Shown in pieces: positions 10,353-20,065 of a DNA stretch of 35,869 nucleotides (positions are counted from its first letter, which is position 1; every line of letters starts with the position of its first letter). The DNA comes from Gemmatimonadota bacterium. GTDB lineage: Bacteria > Gemmatimonadota > Gemmatimonadetes > Gemmatimonadales > Gemmatimonadaceae. Both the position numbers and the translations under genes were made by a program. The notes below the pieces were generated by a model, which was given only the letters and a program-made list of their open reading frames with translations, had not been told where the DNA came from and did not search any database. The stretch spans positions 1 through 35,869 of the forward strand of contig CANHJV010000018.1 of the NCBI GenBank assembly GCA_947461225.1. The letters are read 5' to 3'.

Positions 10353-12325
10353 GTCGCTCGGAGCCACGGGGTACGCGATCGCACCGCCGCGGCGCCGCCC
10401 CCGTCGGTGCTGCGCTGGAAGCGCGACACGAGGCTATCGAGCGACGCCGCCTGCGCGCGCAGTTCTTCGGCGGCCGCCGCGGATTCCTCGGCTGACGCCG
10501 CGACCTGCTGCGTAATCCCCTCCACATTCTGCACGGCCGACGTGGCGGCGTTGGCAATGTCACGCTGCGTGGCGCTCGATTCGGCCACGGTGGTGAAGGC
10601 CCGACTGATGTCGTCCATGCGCGCATCCAGCGCGCGCAGCGCGGTGACCATGCGCTCCGTGAGTTGCACGCCTTCGTTGGTCTGCGTGGACGCCGATTCG
10701 ATCAGGGTCGTGGATTCACGCGCCGCCGCCGCCGAGCGCAACGCCAAGGCACGGACCTCGTCTGCCACCACGGCAAAACCGCGGCCGGACTCTCCAGCGC
10801 GGGCGGCTTCAACGGCGGCGTTGAGCGCGAGCAGATTCGTCTGAAACGCGATCTCCTCGATGGAATGCACGATCTTCGCGGTGGACGCCCCGCTTTCGGC
10901 GATCCGGCTCATGGCCTGCGCCAGCGCGTTGACCGTCTTCACGCTCTCGCTCGCCGCACTTCGGCTTTGCGCAACCAACACCACCGCATCGGCCGCGGTA
11001 CGCGCGTTCGCCTGGCTCGACGCGTTCACGTCGCGCAGCCGCAGCCCGATGTCTTCGACCGACGTCCCCTGGCGGTTGGCACCATCGGAGAGCACCGTCG
11101 AGGCGGAGGCAATTTCAGCCGATGCGGCCGTAAGTTCGGTGGCCGATGACGCGACCTCACCGAGTGCTTCGTCGAGGTTGGCAATGGCCCGATTGATCGC
11201 CGTCTCGAGATCCCCCAGATCATTGGCGTAGCGCCCCGACATACGCACCGACACGTCGCGCGCAGCCACCGCGGCCAGCACTTCCTCGGCTTCGCGAATC
11301 GGCTCGGCGATCGACTGCACGATCGCACGCACGCCTGTGGCGAGCTCACCGAAGACCCCGGGCAGCTCACGCGCATCACGGCGGACCGTGAGAATGCCGG
11401 AGCGCGCGAGGTCGATGTCCCGGCCGATTTCGAGCGTAGCCTCCTGCAGGCGCCCCGTCGCCGTCTGCAGCGCCTGCAGCGCCAGATTGGTGCTGTCGGC
11501 CATCTCGTTGACGTCACGAATCACGGCACCCACTTCGTCCTGTCGCGCGTACGTGACCACCGTGGCCGGCGTGACGGTCGTCAACACGAGACGCCCGGCG
11601 GCCAAGGCGTCAAGCGCGCCCTGCAACTGTCCGAGACGGGATTTCAGGTCTCCCACCGTCGTGGAGACGAGTGACAACGCACGGGTGACCTGCCCCGCCA
11701 TACGCCGCCCAAGTAGGACCGCGAGCACGAACGCGAGCACACTGATCCCGATCGCCACCTGTGATGCGAGCGTGGCCGTATCCTCGAAGCGGGCAAACTC
11801 CTCCGCGGCCACGCGCTGTTGCAGGTTGACCAGCTCATCCAGCGTTCCCGTGACCGGCTCGATCGCGGGATACAGGGCGTTGATCACGAGGGAGTCGAGG
11901 GTGAGTCGGTTACCCGTGGCGTACGCCTGCCCCAACGCGTCGAGGATCGGCTCCGCACGCGCCATGCGAGCATCGGCGGAGTCGGCGAGCGTCGTTTCGT
12001 CCGGCGTGAGGTACGTGGCGCGATAGGCACGCCACTGGGTGCGGATCGTGTCGCGTGCCGCACGCAGCATCGACGCCGCCTGGTCTCCCGAGAGCACCCC
12101 GTCCCGCCGCTTGTGGACAGCATCCACGACGGCAACGGAATAGGCATCGTTGATCGTCTTGAGCTGGCCCAGCGGTACGACACGATCCTGATAGATCGTG
12201 CGTGTGCGCGCGGTCAACTCGCGCTGGAACCCTGTGAGGGTGAGGGTAACGCCCAGCGAGAGGGCGGCGACAACGAGAAACGCGCCCGAGAGCCGGACGC
12301 CGAGTGAGGCGCGAGACCAACGCAT
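10328..12325 (-). CDS. Methyl-accepting chemotaxis protein
   Basis: A 665-residue inner-membrane chemoreceptor. The ATG of [12 protein letters not shown] was chosen because it puts the first TM helix (about 11-31) at the N-terminus; a frame extending 40 codons upstream looks non-coding. A helical periplasmic domain of about 170 residues (four-helix-bundle type) follows, then a second TM helix near 210-235, a HAMP region, a second HAMP-like segment around 330-400, and the cytoplasmic signalling tip. The tip motif [21 protein letters not shown] is unmistakable and contacts CheA/CheW. A Glu/Ala-rich flank ([13 protein letters not shown]) is a likely methylation region. No che genes are adjacent. 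The C-terminal end overlaps the convergent hybrid kinase gene, which is unusual. Confidence 0.93.
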
Positions 12326-12506
12326 GCGGGGAGGTGCAGAGGTTCTGGCAAGTAGCGGGCCGCTTCGTCGCGATGGAGATCCGCTCACGGACAACGACGA
12401 TTGACAGGCCCTCAAGGTTGCATCACCGCGGCCGCCCCAGCCCACTACATTCCGCGCGCGTTATTGACGCAACAGCCGACGTTGCGCGTCGTGACGCGGG
12501 CCGGCC

Positions 12507-14444
12507 CTACGACTCCCGGACCCCACGCTCTGCGTACCGCTGCGCCACCGCGATCGCCACGTACAGCTGCCGCTCCGCGAAGGGCTTCGGCAGAAAGTGG
12601 AGCACGCGCCGAGACGCCAGCGCCGCCACCACGGGATCGTCGAGGTACCCCGACATGACCACGATCGGTAAGGGGACCTCCCACTCGCGGGCCGCGGCGA
12701 TGACGTCGGCACCGCTTCCGCGTGGCATCCGCAGGTCCGTCACGAGCACGTCGAGCGCGGTCCCCGTCGTCATGGCCTCCCGCAGGTACGTCACCGCGGC
12801 CTCGCCGTTGTCGAGGGCATGCACGGTCGCGCCGGCCGCCGTCAGGAAGCGCGTGAGCAGCGTAGACAGTTGTGGGTCGTCTTCCACCACCAGCACGGCC
12901 AGCCCGGCCAGCCATGCCGAGGTGTCCTCCGGTATCTCGACCACCGGCGCCCGCGCCGCCAGCGGCCGTGCGCGGACGGCGGCGGTCGCAGGCGGCAGGT
13001 GGGGAATGGCAGGCGGTGCGCTGACGACGGTGGCACTGTCGGTGGCAGCGCTTTTGGTCGAGGCAAGCGCCGGCGGCGCGATGCGCGGGAGCTCCAGCGT
13101 GAACGTGGCGCCGCCGCCGAGGGAATCACCCACCTCCAGCGTGCCGCCGTGCTTCCGGGCGATCACGAATGCCGACGCCAATCCCAAGCCGGTGCCGCCG
13201 GTCGTTCCCTTCGTGGTATAGAAGGGTTCGAAGATCTGCTCCCGCAGGTGAACGGGTACCCCCGGCCCCCCATCGACGACGCGGAAAATGACCCGCCCGT
13301 CCACCCCCTGCACGGTCAGGGCGACGGATCCGCCGGGCGGCGTGACATCGCGCGCGTTCAGCGCCAGGTTCATGAGGAGCCGCTCGAGCTGCGCCTTGTC
13401 CGTCATGGCGTACACCGGTGCCGACGGCAACGAGATGCGCAATGTCACCGCCGGGGCCAGCAGCTGTGACATGTCTGGCGCCAACCGGCGCACCAGCACC
13501 ACCACGTCCGTCGCCTCCAGCGGCAATCCGTGCGGCGACGCGAAATCAAGGACTTCCCGCGTAATGGTGGACGCGCGTGTTACGGCGCCCACCAGTTTTC
13601 CCATTTCGGCGTGCTGGGCCGAGCCGGGGACGATCCCCTTGGCAACCAGATCGGCGTAGCCGCGGACCACCGTGAGCTGGTTGTTGAAGTCGTGGGCGAT
13701 GCTCCCCGCCATCCGTCCCATCGCTTCGAGACGCTGGGCACTGGCCAGCTGCGCCGACAGCGCCTCGCGCGCAGTGAGGGACTCCTCGAGCTCCCGGTTC
13801 GCCGTGAGGAGACGCGCGGTCTGGCTCGACAACGAGGCCATGCCTTCCGCCAGCGTATCGCGGTACTCCTTCATGTACACCGCGAAGAACGTGACCGACA
13901 GCAGGACCCCGTTCAGCTGGGACGCCCGGCTCGGACCGACCACCCAGATGGGATCAACGAGCATCCCGTACGCGAAGGCGGCCAGGAAGCCGGCCACCCA
14001 CCACTTGATCATCCGGGGCGACTCCACGAGGAACAGCGCACCGATGACACCCATGCAGAACACGAACGCGCCCGGCGAATTCCGCAAGCCGCTCCACCGT
14101 CCGAACGCCACCAGTACAAGCAGCGTAAAGCCCGCCGAGAGCCGTCCCGACAGCCGCAGGCGCCCCGCACTCGATACGAGCAGGATGACCCCGAGCACCA
14201 GCGACGTGGCAGCAACCCCCACGAACCGCCCGCGTACCGCTTCGCGCGTGAGGTCCTCGGTGACGGCGACCACGATCGTCTGCACCAGAAACGAGAAGGC
14301 CGTGGCGGCCTGCACAGACACGATGGCCCGTTGCGCGCGCCGCTCGAACGGGTCCGCGGGCTTCTGGAGACCGAGGAGCGCCACGATTCGCGCGCCCAAG
14401 GAGGGTGGCCGGTCAATCGGACGCGGATCGATGATGACAGGCAT
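12507..14444 (-). CDS. Six-TM hybrid histidine kinase with C-terminal receiver
   Basis: A 645-residue protein. The start is at the ATG of MPVIIDPRPID; sequence further upstream is antisense to the oxidoreductase gene. After about 45 cytoplasmic residues come six hydrophobic helices (roughly 48-205), then a coiled coil with TANRELEESL, then a HisKA domain with His251 in AHDFNNQ. The HDFNNxL form is typical of kinases in the NtrB/HPK4-like class. The ATPase has LNLALNARD and GTGLGLASA, and is followed by an Ala/Pro-rich linker near 460-515. The receiver domain has VVEDD and phospho-acceptor Asp570 (VLVTDLRMPRGSG), with Lys in FLPKPF. There is no output domain. It is transcribed divergently from the FAD oxidoreductase across 51 bases. 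The ligand sensed by the membrane domain is unknown. Confidence 0.93.
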   Translation of the reverse strand: MPVIIDPRPIDRPPSLGARIVALLGLQKPADPFERRAQRAIVSVQAATAFSFLVQTIVVAVTEDLTREAVRGRFVGVAATSLVLGVILLVSSAGRLRLSGRLSAGFTLLVLVAFGRWSGLRNSPGAFVFCMGVIGALFLVESPRMIKWWVAGFLAAFAYGMLVDPIWVVGPSRASQLNGVLLSVTFFAVYMKEYRDTLAEGMASLSSQTARLLTANRELEESLTAREALSAQLASAQRLEAMGRMAGSIAHDFNNQLTVVRGYADLVAKGIVPGSAQHAEMGKLVGAVTRASTITREVLDFASPHGLPLEATDVVVLVRRLAPDMSQLLAPAVTLRISLPSAPVYAMTDKAQLERLLMNLALNARDVTPPGGSVALTVQGVDGRVIFRVVDGGPGVPVHLREQIFEPFYTTKGTTGGTGLGLASAFVIARKHGGTLEVGDSLGGGATFTLELPRIAPPALASTKSAATDSATVVSAPPAIPHLPPATAAVRARPLAARAPVVEIPEDTSAWLAGLAVLVVEDDPQLSTLLTRFLTAAGATVHALDNGEAAVTYLREAMTTGTALDVLVTDLRMPRGSGADVIAAAREWEVPLPIVVMSGYLDDPVVAALASRRVLHFLPKPFAERQLYVAIAVAQRYAERGVRES

Positions 14445-14495
14445 TTCACAAATCTCGTGGTGGGTAAGCGTGGAGGGAAGCGGTACCCGTCGTGC

Positions 14496-16274
14496 ATGTC
14501 GCCGCTGATGACGAAGAAATGGACGCGCCGTATCGATAGCTTTCAGCGCATGATGCGGGACACCACATCCACCCTCGACGTTGGCCGACGCGATTTTCTC
14601 AAGCGACTGGCCGTGACCGCCCCAATGGCCTGGGCCGCGGCCGGCTGCGTCGCACCACGTCAGGGCGCATCGCCGGTGCACGGCAACGAACGCGTCGCCG
14701 ACGAACGCACCGCCGATCTGGTGATCATCGGCGGTGGTCTCGGCGGATGCGCCGCGGCACTGGCGGCCGCACGGCGCGGCCTCCGCGTGATCATGACCGA
14801 GGAGACCGACTGGATCGGCGGCCAGCTCACGCAGCAAGCGGTGCCGCCCGACGAGAACGCGTGGATCGAAACGATCGGCGGCACGCGCAGCTACCTGGCG
14901 CTACGGACCGCCATGCGCGACTACTATCGCACGCAGACGCCGCTCATCGCGCGCGCCACGTCCAACCCTCGACTCAATCCCGGCAACTGCTGGGTATCGC
15001 GCGTCGGGTGCGAGCCGCGTGTCGCGCTCGCCGTGCTGGAAGGCATGCTCGCGCCGTATGTGGCCACGGGACAATTGCGCATCCTTCACCAGCACACGGC
15101 AGTCGCGGCCGACGTGGATGGGGACCGCGTGCGGGCGGTGCGTGTACGGCGACACGACAGCGGCCGCGACATCGTGCTGCGCGCGCCGTACTTCGCCGAC
15201 GCCACCGAACTGGGCGACCTGCTACCGCTCACGCGGACGGAGTATGTCACGGGCGCGGAATCCATCGCGCAGACCGGTGAACCGCACGCCAAGCCCACAG
15301 CCGAACCGGACAACATACAGGCGTTCACGATGTGTTTCGCCCTCGAGCATCGCGGCGGCGAACACCATGTGATCGATCGGCCGAGTGACTACGCGTACTG
15401 GCGCGATCTGGCGATCCCCGCCGCCGACGGCGTGACGTATCGATTGCTCAGCTTCGACGAACCGGCGAATCAGCGCATTGGCTTCGATCCCGAGCGACGG
15501 ACCGGATACTGGTCGTATCGTCGCGTGATCGACCGCGATCTGTTCGTACCGTCACCAGCCGACGAGGCACGGTACCGACATGACGTGAGCATCGTGAACT
15601 GGGGGCAGAACGACTACTCGTTCGGATCACTGATCGACGTCAGTACCGCCACCGCACAGCAGCACATCGCGCGGGCGAAAGCGCAGAGCTTGTCTCTGCT
15701 CTACTGGCTGCAGACCGAAGCACCGCGCCCTGATGGCGGCGCCGGCTGGCCGGGCCTTCGCCTCCGCCCCGATGTCATGGGCACTGACGACGGCTTCGCG
15801 AAGTATCCGTATATCCGTGAAAGCCGTCGCATCGCCGCCGAGTTCACGGTGCGCGAGCAGCACGTGACGGCCGACGCACGACCCAACGAGACGCACGCGG
15901 CCGACTTCCCCGATAGCGTGGGCATCGGCCACTACAGCATGGACCTGCACCGCACGACCCGTGGTGACTACGGGCGCTACGGCGCCACCCTGCCCTTTCA
16001 GATTCCGTTGGGGGCGCTGTTGCCGCAACGCATGGAGAACCTGCTGCCGGCGTGCAAGAACCTCGGCGTGACGCACCTCACGAACGGTTGCTACCGTCTG
16101 CATCCGATCGAGTGGAACATCGGCGAGAGCGTGGGGAATCTGGTGGCGTTCTGTGTGACGAAGCACTGCTCGCCACGCGCGGTGCGCCAGCAGGCACCGC
16201 TGTTGCAGGACTTCCAGCGTGAGCTGGAACGCGACGGCGTGCCGCTGCACTGGCCACGCGAGCTGCCGAAGTAA
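14496..16274 (+). CDS. Tat-exported FAD-dependent oxidoreductase
   Basis: A 592-residue flavoprotein of the FAD_oxidored family (PF12831 type). The N-terminus has a long leader, the twin-arginine motif GRRDFLK, a hydrophobic run MAWAAAG and a cysteine that could be a Tat lipobox (AAAGC). The Rossmann dinucleotide motif GGGLGGCAAALAAARRG follows, then EETDWIGGQLTQQ, a family signature. Near the C-terminus, TNGCYRLHPIEWNIGES closes the FAD site. The substrate is unknown; relatives are found with polysaccharide or xenobiotic metabolism genes. A weak ribosome-binding site precedes this start, and ATG codons at 14508 and 14550 are alternatives. It is divergent from the six-TM hybrid kinase. Confidence 0.88.
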   Translation: MSPLMTKKWTRRIDSFQRMMRDTTSTLDVGRRDFLKRLAVTAPMAWAAAGCVAPRQGASPVHGNERVADERTADLVIIGGGLGGCAAALAAARRGLRVIMTEETDWIGGQLTQQAVPPDENAWIETIGGTRSYLALRTAMRDYYRTQTPLIARATSNPRLNPGNCWVSRVGCEPRVALAVLEGMLAPYVATGQLRILHQHTAVAADVDGDRVRAVRVRRHDSGRDIVLRAPYFADATELGDLLPLTRTEYVTGAESIAQTGEPHAKPTAEPDNIQAFTMCFALEHRGGEHHVIDRPSDYAYWRDLAIPAADGVTYRLLSFDEPANQRIGFDPERRTGYWSYRRVIDRDLFVPSPADEARYRHDVSIVNWGQNDYSFGSLIDVSTATAQQHIARAKAQSLSLLYWLQTEAPRPDGGAGWPGLRLRPDVMGTDDGFAKYPYIRESRRIAAEFTVREQHVTADARPNETHAADFPDSVGIGHYSMDLHRTTRGDYGRYGATLPFQIPLGALLPQRMENLLPACKNLGVTHLTNGCYRLHPIEWNIGESVGNLVAFCVTKHCSPRAVRQQAPLLQDFQRELERDGVPLHWPRELPK

Positions 16275-16361
16275 CGGCCGCGGTAGCGGTCAAGGTAGCG
16301 GCTCCAGCGCGCGTCGCGGTGTGGGGTTGGACACGGCGAAAAAGACCGCGACCGCTCTCCG

Positions 16362-17273
16362 TTAGACGATCGCGGCCACAGCCTCGATCAGACGTGTCCG
16401 CAACACGTTCGCGGACACACTCAGCTCCCGCTGACGCCGCTGGTATTCGTCGCGCCCGGCTGCGGTTTCTACGCGTACCGGGGCAAATCCGCGCGCCGCG
16501 AGATCGTACGGTCCGGCCTGCATGTCCAGCACGCGCAGCTCCACCGCGAGGGCAAAGCAGTGCCACAGGAGATCGCTACCGATCCATGGCATGGCCGTGT
16601 ACGCCCAGCGGTACAGGTCCATGTTGGCGTGGATGCAGCCCGGCTGCACGGTGTCATCACGGGTGGCCCACGCGAGCGGTACGCGGTTCATCGGCTTAGC
16701 CGCCGGTGCGAAGAACCGGAACGCGTCAAAGTGGCTGCACGCCACCGGACGACTCTCGACAAACGCATCCACCTCCGCCTGCGGTAGCCGGAGCGGCGCG
16801 ATCTCCGCGTGGCGCACGTCGTGGCCACCGTAGACCATGGCCCACTCATGAATGCCGTAGCATCCGAAATTCGCCGGTCGATCCCGGGTGGCGCGCAGCA
16901 CATGCAACACGCGGGAGAGCGTATCACGCTCCGCGGGAGCGAGGGCGCTGGCGTTGCGACGGATGACGCCGTTGGCGGCCTCATACACCGGCGAGGGAAA
17001 TCGCTCGCGGGCCGCCGGGCTGTCTTCGAGCGACTCGTCGGGACTGGGGTGCCAGGCTTCCAGCCTCCCACCGGAGTAGTGGTAGTACTGAAACAGAAAG
17101 TCGTACACCGGATGCACTTCCCCCCGGGAACGCCGCTCACGAAAGGGACGTGTCCACTGCTGCACGCGCTCGAGGTGCGCCACGGCGCGCGCCTGCCACT
17201 CGCCAGCCGTCAACACCGCGGGCAATACCGGCGCCGCAGCCAGCGCGGTGGTGGGCACGTCCGTATCGAGCAT
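16362..17273 (-). CDS. Conserved protein of unclear function (family often labelled '3-methyladenine DNA glycosylase')
   Basis: A 303-residue cytoplasmic protein without signal peptide. The chosen ATG (MLDTDVP) has GGTGG about 10 bases upstream; a GTG 5 codons earlier is also possible. Recognisable family stretches are EWQARAVAHLERVQQWTRP, HPVYDFLFQYYHYSGGRLEAWHP, FGCYGIHEWAMVYG, QPGCIHANMDLYRWAY and AVELRVLDMQAGPYDL. These match a family common in Actinobacteria whose databank label is 3-methyladenine DNA glycosylase. I see no helix-hairpin-helix or other glycosylase motif, so the label looks unproven. Conserved Cys, His and Asp residues suggest an enzyme or metal site. It lies alone between convergent and divergent neighbours, in a region with no other repair gene. 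Confidence 0.75.
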   Translation of the reverse strand: MLDTDVPTTALAAAPVLPAVLTAGEWQARAVAHLERVQQWTRPFRERRSRGEVHPVYDFLFQYYHYSGGRLEAWHPSPDESLEDSPAARERFPSPVYEAANGVIRRNASALAPAERDTLSRVLHVLRATRDRPANFGCYGIHEWAMVYGGHDVRHAEIAPLRLPQAEVDAFVESRPVACSHFDAFRFFAPAAKPMNRVPLAWATRDDTVQPGCIHANMDLYRWAYTAMPWIGSDLLWHCFALAVELRVLDMQAGPYDLAARGFAPVRVETAAGRDEYQRRQRELSVSANVLRTRLIEAVAAIV

Positions 17274-17352
17274 GACGTACGCTACCACCGCGCGCGGCCG
17301 GTGTCATCCGCTCGGCTGCGACGCGCCGCCTTTCCCGCTATCGTTATCCGCT

Positions 17353-18069
17353 ATGAGAATCGCACACGTTCTGTATCTCGCATCGGCGGCGGCCGGCCTG
17401 TTGCTCGCAAGCCCGCTACACGCGCAAGACGCGCGCACCGTCGTCCTCCGGTTCCGGAAGGCTGGCGACACGGTGGCCATTCGTAACGCGCAAATCACCA
17501 TCGATCACACCATCGACGCCGGCGTCACCGATTCCCTCGGCATGGTGCGCATTCCCGACCTCGAGGACGGCGGGCATATCGTCGAGGCGGTGGCGCGCGG
17601 CTACCAGGCGTTCTTCGACAAATTCACGAGTGGCCCGGGCATCGCGATGCCGATCGACCTCGAGATTCTCGCGGTCGTGGCGGCACCGAAGCCCAAGGGC
17701 GAGATGACCACGCTCACCCTCGCGGGCTTCGAGGCGCGTCGCGCCAAGGCGCAGGGCAAGTTCTTCACCCTCGCGCAGCTCAAGGCCGCCGACGGACGTC
17801 CGCTCGCCAATTTGCTCAAGGTGAACGCCGGCGCGCTCATCGGCACGGGGCCGAACGGCGAGTCGTTCCTCGCCGCGCGCGGTAATGCGACCTGCTACGC
17901 GGCGGTGATTCGCGACGGCCTGCGCGTGTATCCCTTCGAGAAGGCCGCGCCGTCAGACCTCGACAAAATCTTCACCGACGATCTCGCCGCCGTGGAGCTG
18001 TACGCCACCACGCCCGCTGAGCTGAAGGACGCGGGCAGCTGCGGTGCGCTGGTGCTCTGGCGCCGGTAG
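17353..18069 (+). CDS. Secreted carboxypeptidase-regulatory-like / TonB-plug-like protein
   Basis: A 238-residue exported protein. The ATG of MRIAHVLYLASA begins a signal peptide ending near LHAQ. Residues about 28-105 look like a regulatory-like beta-sandwich (RNAQITIDHTIDAGVTDSLG, RIPDLEDGGHIVEAVARGY). The C-terminal half resembles a TonB-receptor plug without a barrel: LANLLKVNAGAL, an R-G-N motif, VIRDGLRV, and DDLAAVELYATTPAELKDAG. Cys181 and Cys230 may form a disulfide. Short proteins of this layout are a typical family in Gemmatimonadota, with many copies per genome; their role is unknown. Ligand binding or partnership with a barrel from elsewhere is possible. A strong hairpin follows the stop. 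Confidence 0.75.
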   Translation: MRIAHVLYLASAAAGLLLASPLHAQDARTVVLRFRKAGDTVAIRNAQITIDHTIDAGVTDSLGMVRIPDLEDGGHIVEAVARGYQAFFDKFTSGPGIAMPIDLEILAVVAAPKPKGEMTTLTLAGFEARRAKAQGKFFTLAQLKAADGRPLANLLKVNAGALIGTGPNGESFLAARGNATCYAAVIRDGLRVYPFEKAAPSDLDKIFTDDLAAVELYATTPAELKDAGSCGALVLWRR

Positions 18070-18090
18070 CTCACCCACACCGGACCAAAC

Positions 18091-18126
18091 ACCAAGGGCG
18101 CCCCTCGCGAGAAGGGCGCCCTTGGT
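18091..18126. terminator. Bidirectional terminator hairpin
   Basis: A perfect 13-bp stem (ACCAAGGGCGCCC with its complement) surrounds a 10-base loop that contains the self-complementary CTCGCGAG. It lies between the plug-like gene and the convergent LVIVD gene, 22 and 38 bases from their stops. There is no long T-run, so termination is likely but less certain than at 2536. Confidence 0.8.
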
Positions 18127-18163
18127 CGTTCACGCGATATGAAGCGCGTGCTGCGGGATCGGC

Positions 18164-20002
18164 TTACTTCGACGCCGTCGCGAGACGCCGGATCTCTCCG
18201 ACCATCGTCTTCACCCGCGCGCCATCCTTCGCGCCGGCGACGTCCTTGTCTACCTGCAGCGCGAGCGCGTTGAGCGCCGTGGCGCGTGCCAGGCCGGACT
18301 TCATTTCCGCCGCATCGAGTGCCGCGTAAATCGCCGTCGTGCGATCGGACGCGAGACCGTTGCCACGCACCAGCTGGTCGAGGTACGAGCGCACCACCAC
18401 AAACGCCGCCGGCCACGACATCTTCGGCTGGCTCTGCGGATTGTAGTCCGTGAACGTGACCAGCTTCGCCGCCGCGATTTCATTCGCCGACAGCTGCGCA
18501 CTCGGCGTGAGCTCGAGGATGTCCATACCGCGATCGAGTTCGGACGAGAAGATGAGGCCGTTCCAGTAGTACGCGCCCCACGAGCCGCCAATCGTGTTGC
18601 TGCGCGGACGCGCTCCGGGCGCCGCGGCCGCCGCGGCCGCGGCGGGTACGTCCACCGGCTGCGGCGGATCGATCGAACCGCGATCGAAGTAGCCGATTTC
18701 AAACGCCTTGTCCGGGTCGGTGAAGTCCATGATGTTCACGCCGCCCTGATACCAACCCTGCACATAGAGGTCACGTCCCGGCACGGGAATGATGCCACCG
18801 TTGTGCGACACACAGTTCTCTTCGGCCGTCTGAGACGACGGCAGCTTGAAGTAGGCGCGCTGATTCTGCTTCTTCTTCGCGTCAAGCGAGATGACCGTGT
18901 TACCGCCCAGCTCGATCATGCTGGAGGCCTGACACATCGGGCCGGTGCCGCCGCCCCATTCGTCGGTTTGAATCAGCTTCTTGCCGTCGTTGCTGAACGC
19001 CGCCGTGTGCCGCCCCTGGTAATTATTCGTGTCGGCAAGGGCACTGATGCGGAACGGCTTCTCGGGATTCGAAATGTCCACGAGAATCGAGTGCGTCGAG
19101 CAGGAGGCCGCGAGCAGATTCAAGGCCGGGTACGCCGTCACGTCATGGCAGTTACGCGGTCCCGAGGGCATCGTCGGATCCGCCACCGGGCGGGCGCGAC
19201 CCGCCGCGCGGCGCGCGTCGGTCGGCGCGCAGAAGCGCATGCACTCGCTCGCTCCGTCCAAGCCGGTGAACACGCGCGCGCCGGGAATCACCTTGGCCTG
19301 CTCGGGACGATCGAGCTGCACCTTGATGATGTCGAGCTGGAAGAGCGAGTTCGTGGGATCGGAGGGATCCGTGCCGTTCTTGCACCCGGCTAGCTCGGTC
19401 TCCGGACGCGCCGCCTGCTGTCCCGACACGTACAGGTAAATCGTGCGCGGATCGGTCGGGCTGGGCACGATCGTGTGCGTGTGCGAGCCTTTGCAGGTCT
19501 GCACATTCTTCACGAGCTTGGGCGCCTTCGGATTGGACACGTCGAAGATGCGCACGCCGGCCATGTGATCCTTCGGGTCCTGCACGCCGCCGCTCCCGCA
19601 GTCGTTGCGGTTGCCCGCCCCCTCGGCCGAGATGAACAACAGGTTGCCGTAGATCGACGGGTCACCCTGCGAGGTAATGCACTGCACGACAGCCGTCATC
19701 GTCGGCTTGGCGGGATCCGTGATGTCCCAGATCGAGAAGCCGGCGAAGTTGGCCTGGTAGACGTAGTGGGTGCCGAAGGCGAGGTCGGAGTTGACGAACG
19801 TCAGACCACGCACCGTGTCGAACTGGGCCGGCTTCGGCGTGAACGACAGCAGCTTCATGTTGCTCGCCGCGACGCCCGCGTCCAATCGACCCGGCTTCAG
19901 GTTATTCCGGGGATCGGACTTGCTCGGGTACGTCTGCGCCGACGCAAGCGCCGGAACGACGGCGGTCGCGAACAGCAGGATCAAGCCACGCATGACGCGC
20001 AT
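18164..20002 (-). CDS. Secreted LVIVD-repeat beta-propeller protein
   Basis: A 612-residue protein with a signal peptide ending near ALASAQ. Repeated units of the form I-W-D-I-T-D-P-A-K-P, IFDVSNPKAPKLV, LVDISNPEKPFRIS and MDFTDPDKAFEIGYF are the LVIVD repeats, which fold as propeller blades. Several cysteines (CITSQ, NDCGS, QTCKGS, MRFC, PRNCHD, ASCSTH) suggest disulfides outside the cytoplasm. An Ala run near 450-458 is a linker. The C-terminal 100 residues are helical. The gene follows the DUF305 gene by 63 bases in the same direction and is probably in one operon with it. No enzyme activity can be assigned; family members are thought to be surface or periplasmic binding proteins. Confidence 0.88.
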   Translation of the reverse strand: MRVMRGLILLFATAVVPALASAQTYPSKSDPRNNLKPGRLDAGVAASNMKLLSFTPKPAQFDTVRGLTFVNSDLAFGTHYVYQANFAGFSIWDITDPAKPTMTAVVQCITSQGDPSIYGNLLFISAEGAGNRNDCGSGGVQDPKDHMAGVRIFDVSNPKAPKLVKNVQTCKGSHTHTIVPSPTDPRTIYLYVSGQQAARPETELAGCKNGTDPSDPTNSLFQLDIIKVQLDRPEQAKVIPGARVFTGLDGASECMRFCAPTDARRAAGRARPVADPTMPSGPRNCHDVTAYPALNLLAASCSTHSILVDISNPEKPFRISALADTNNYQGRHTAAFSNDGKKLIQTDEWGGGTGPMCQASSMIELGGNTVISLDAKKKQNQRAYFKLPSSQTAEENCVSHNGGIIPVPGRDLYVQGWYQGGVNIMDFTDPDKAFEIGYFDRGSIDPPQPVDVPAAAAAAAAPGARPRSNTIGGSWGAYYWNGLIFSSELDRGMDILELTPSAQLSANEIAAAKLVTFTDYNPQSQPKMSWPAAFVVVRSYLDQLVRGNGLASDRTTAIYAALDAAEMKSGLARATALNALALQVDKDVAGAKDGARVKTMVGEIRRLATASK

Positions 20003-20065
20003 CAGGACACACTCCAGTGGGTGGGATGGAAAAGACGGAACGCCGGATGGCGCGGACCGTCCGCG

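Noticed and set aside
13530-14495. Open frame extending the FAD oxidoreductase far upstream
   Set aside because: It lies antisense to the well-supported hybrid kinase gene; high GC content produces such mirrored frames. The Tat signal defines the start.
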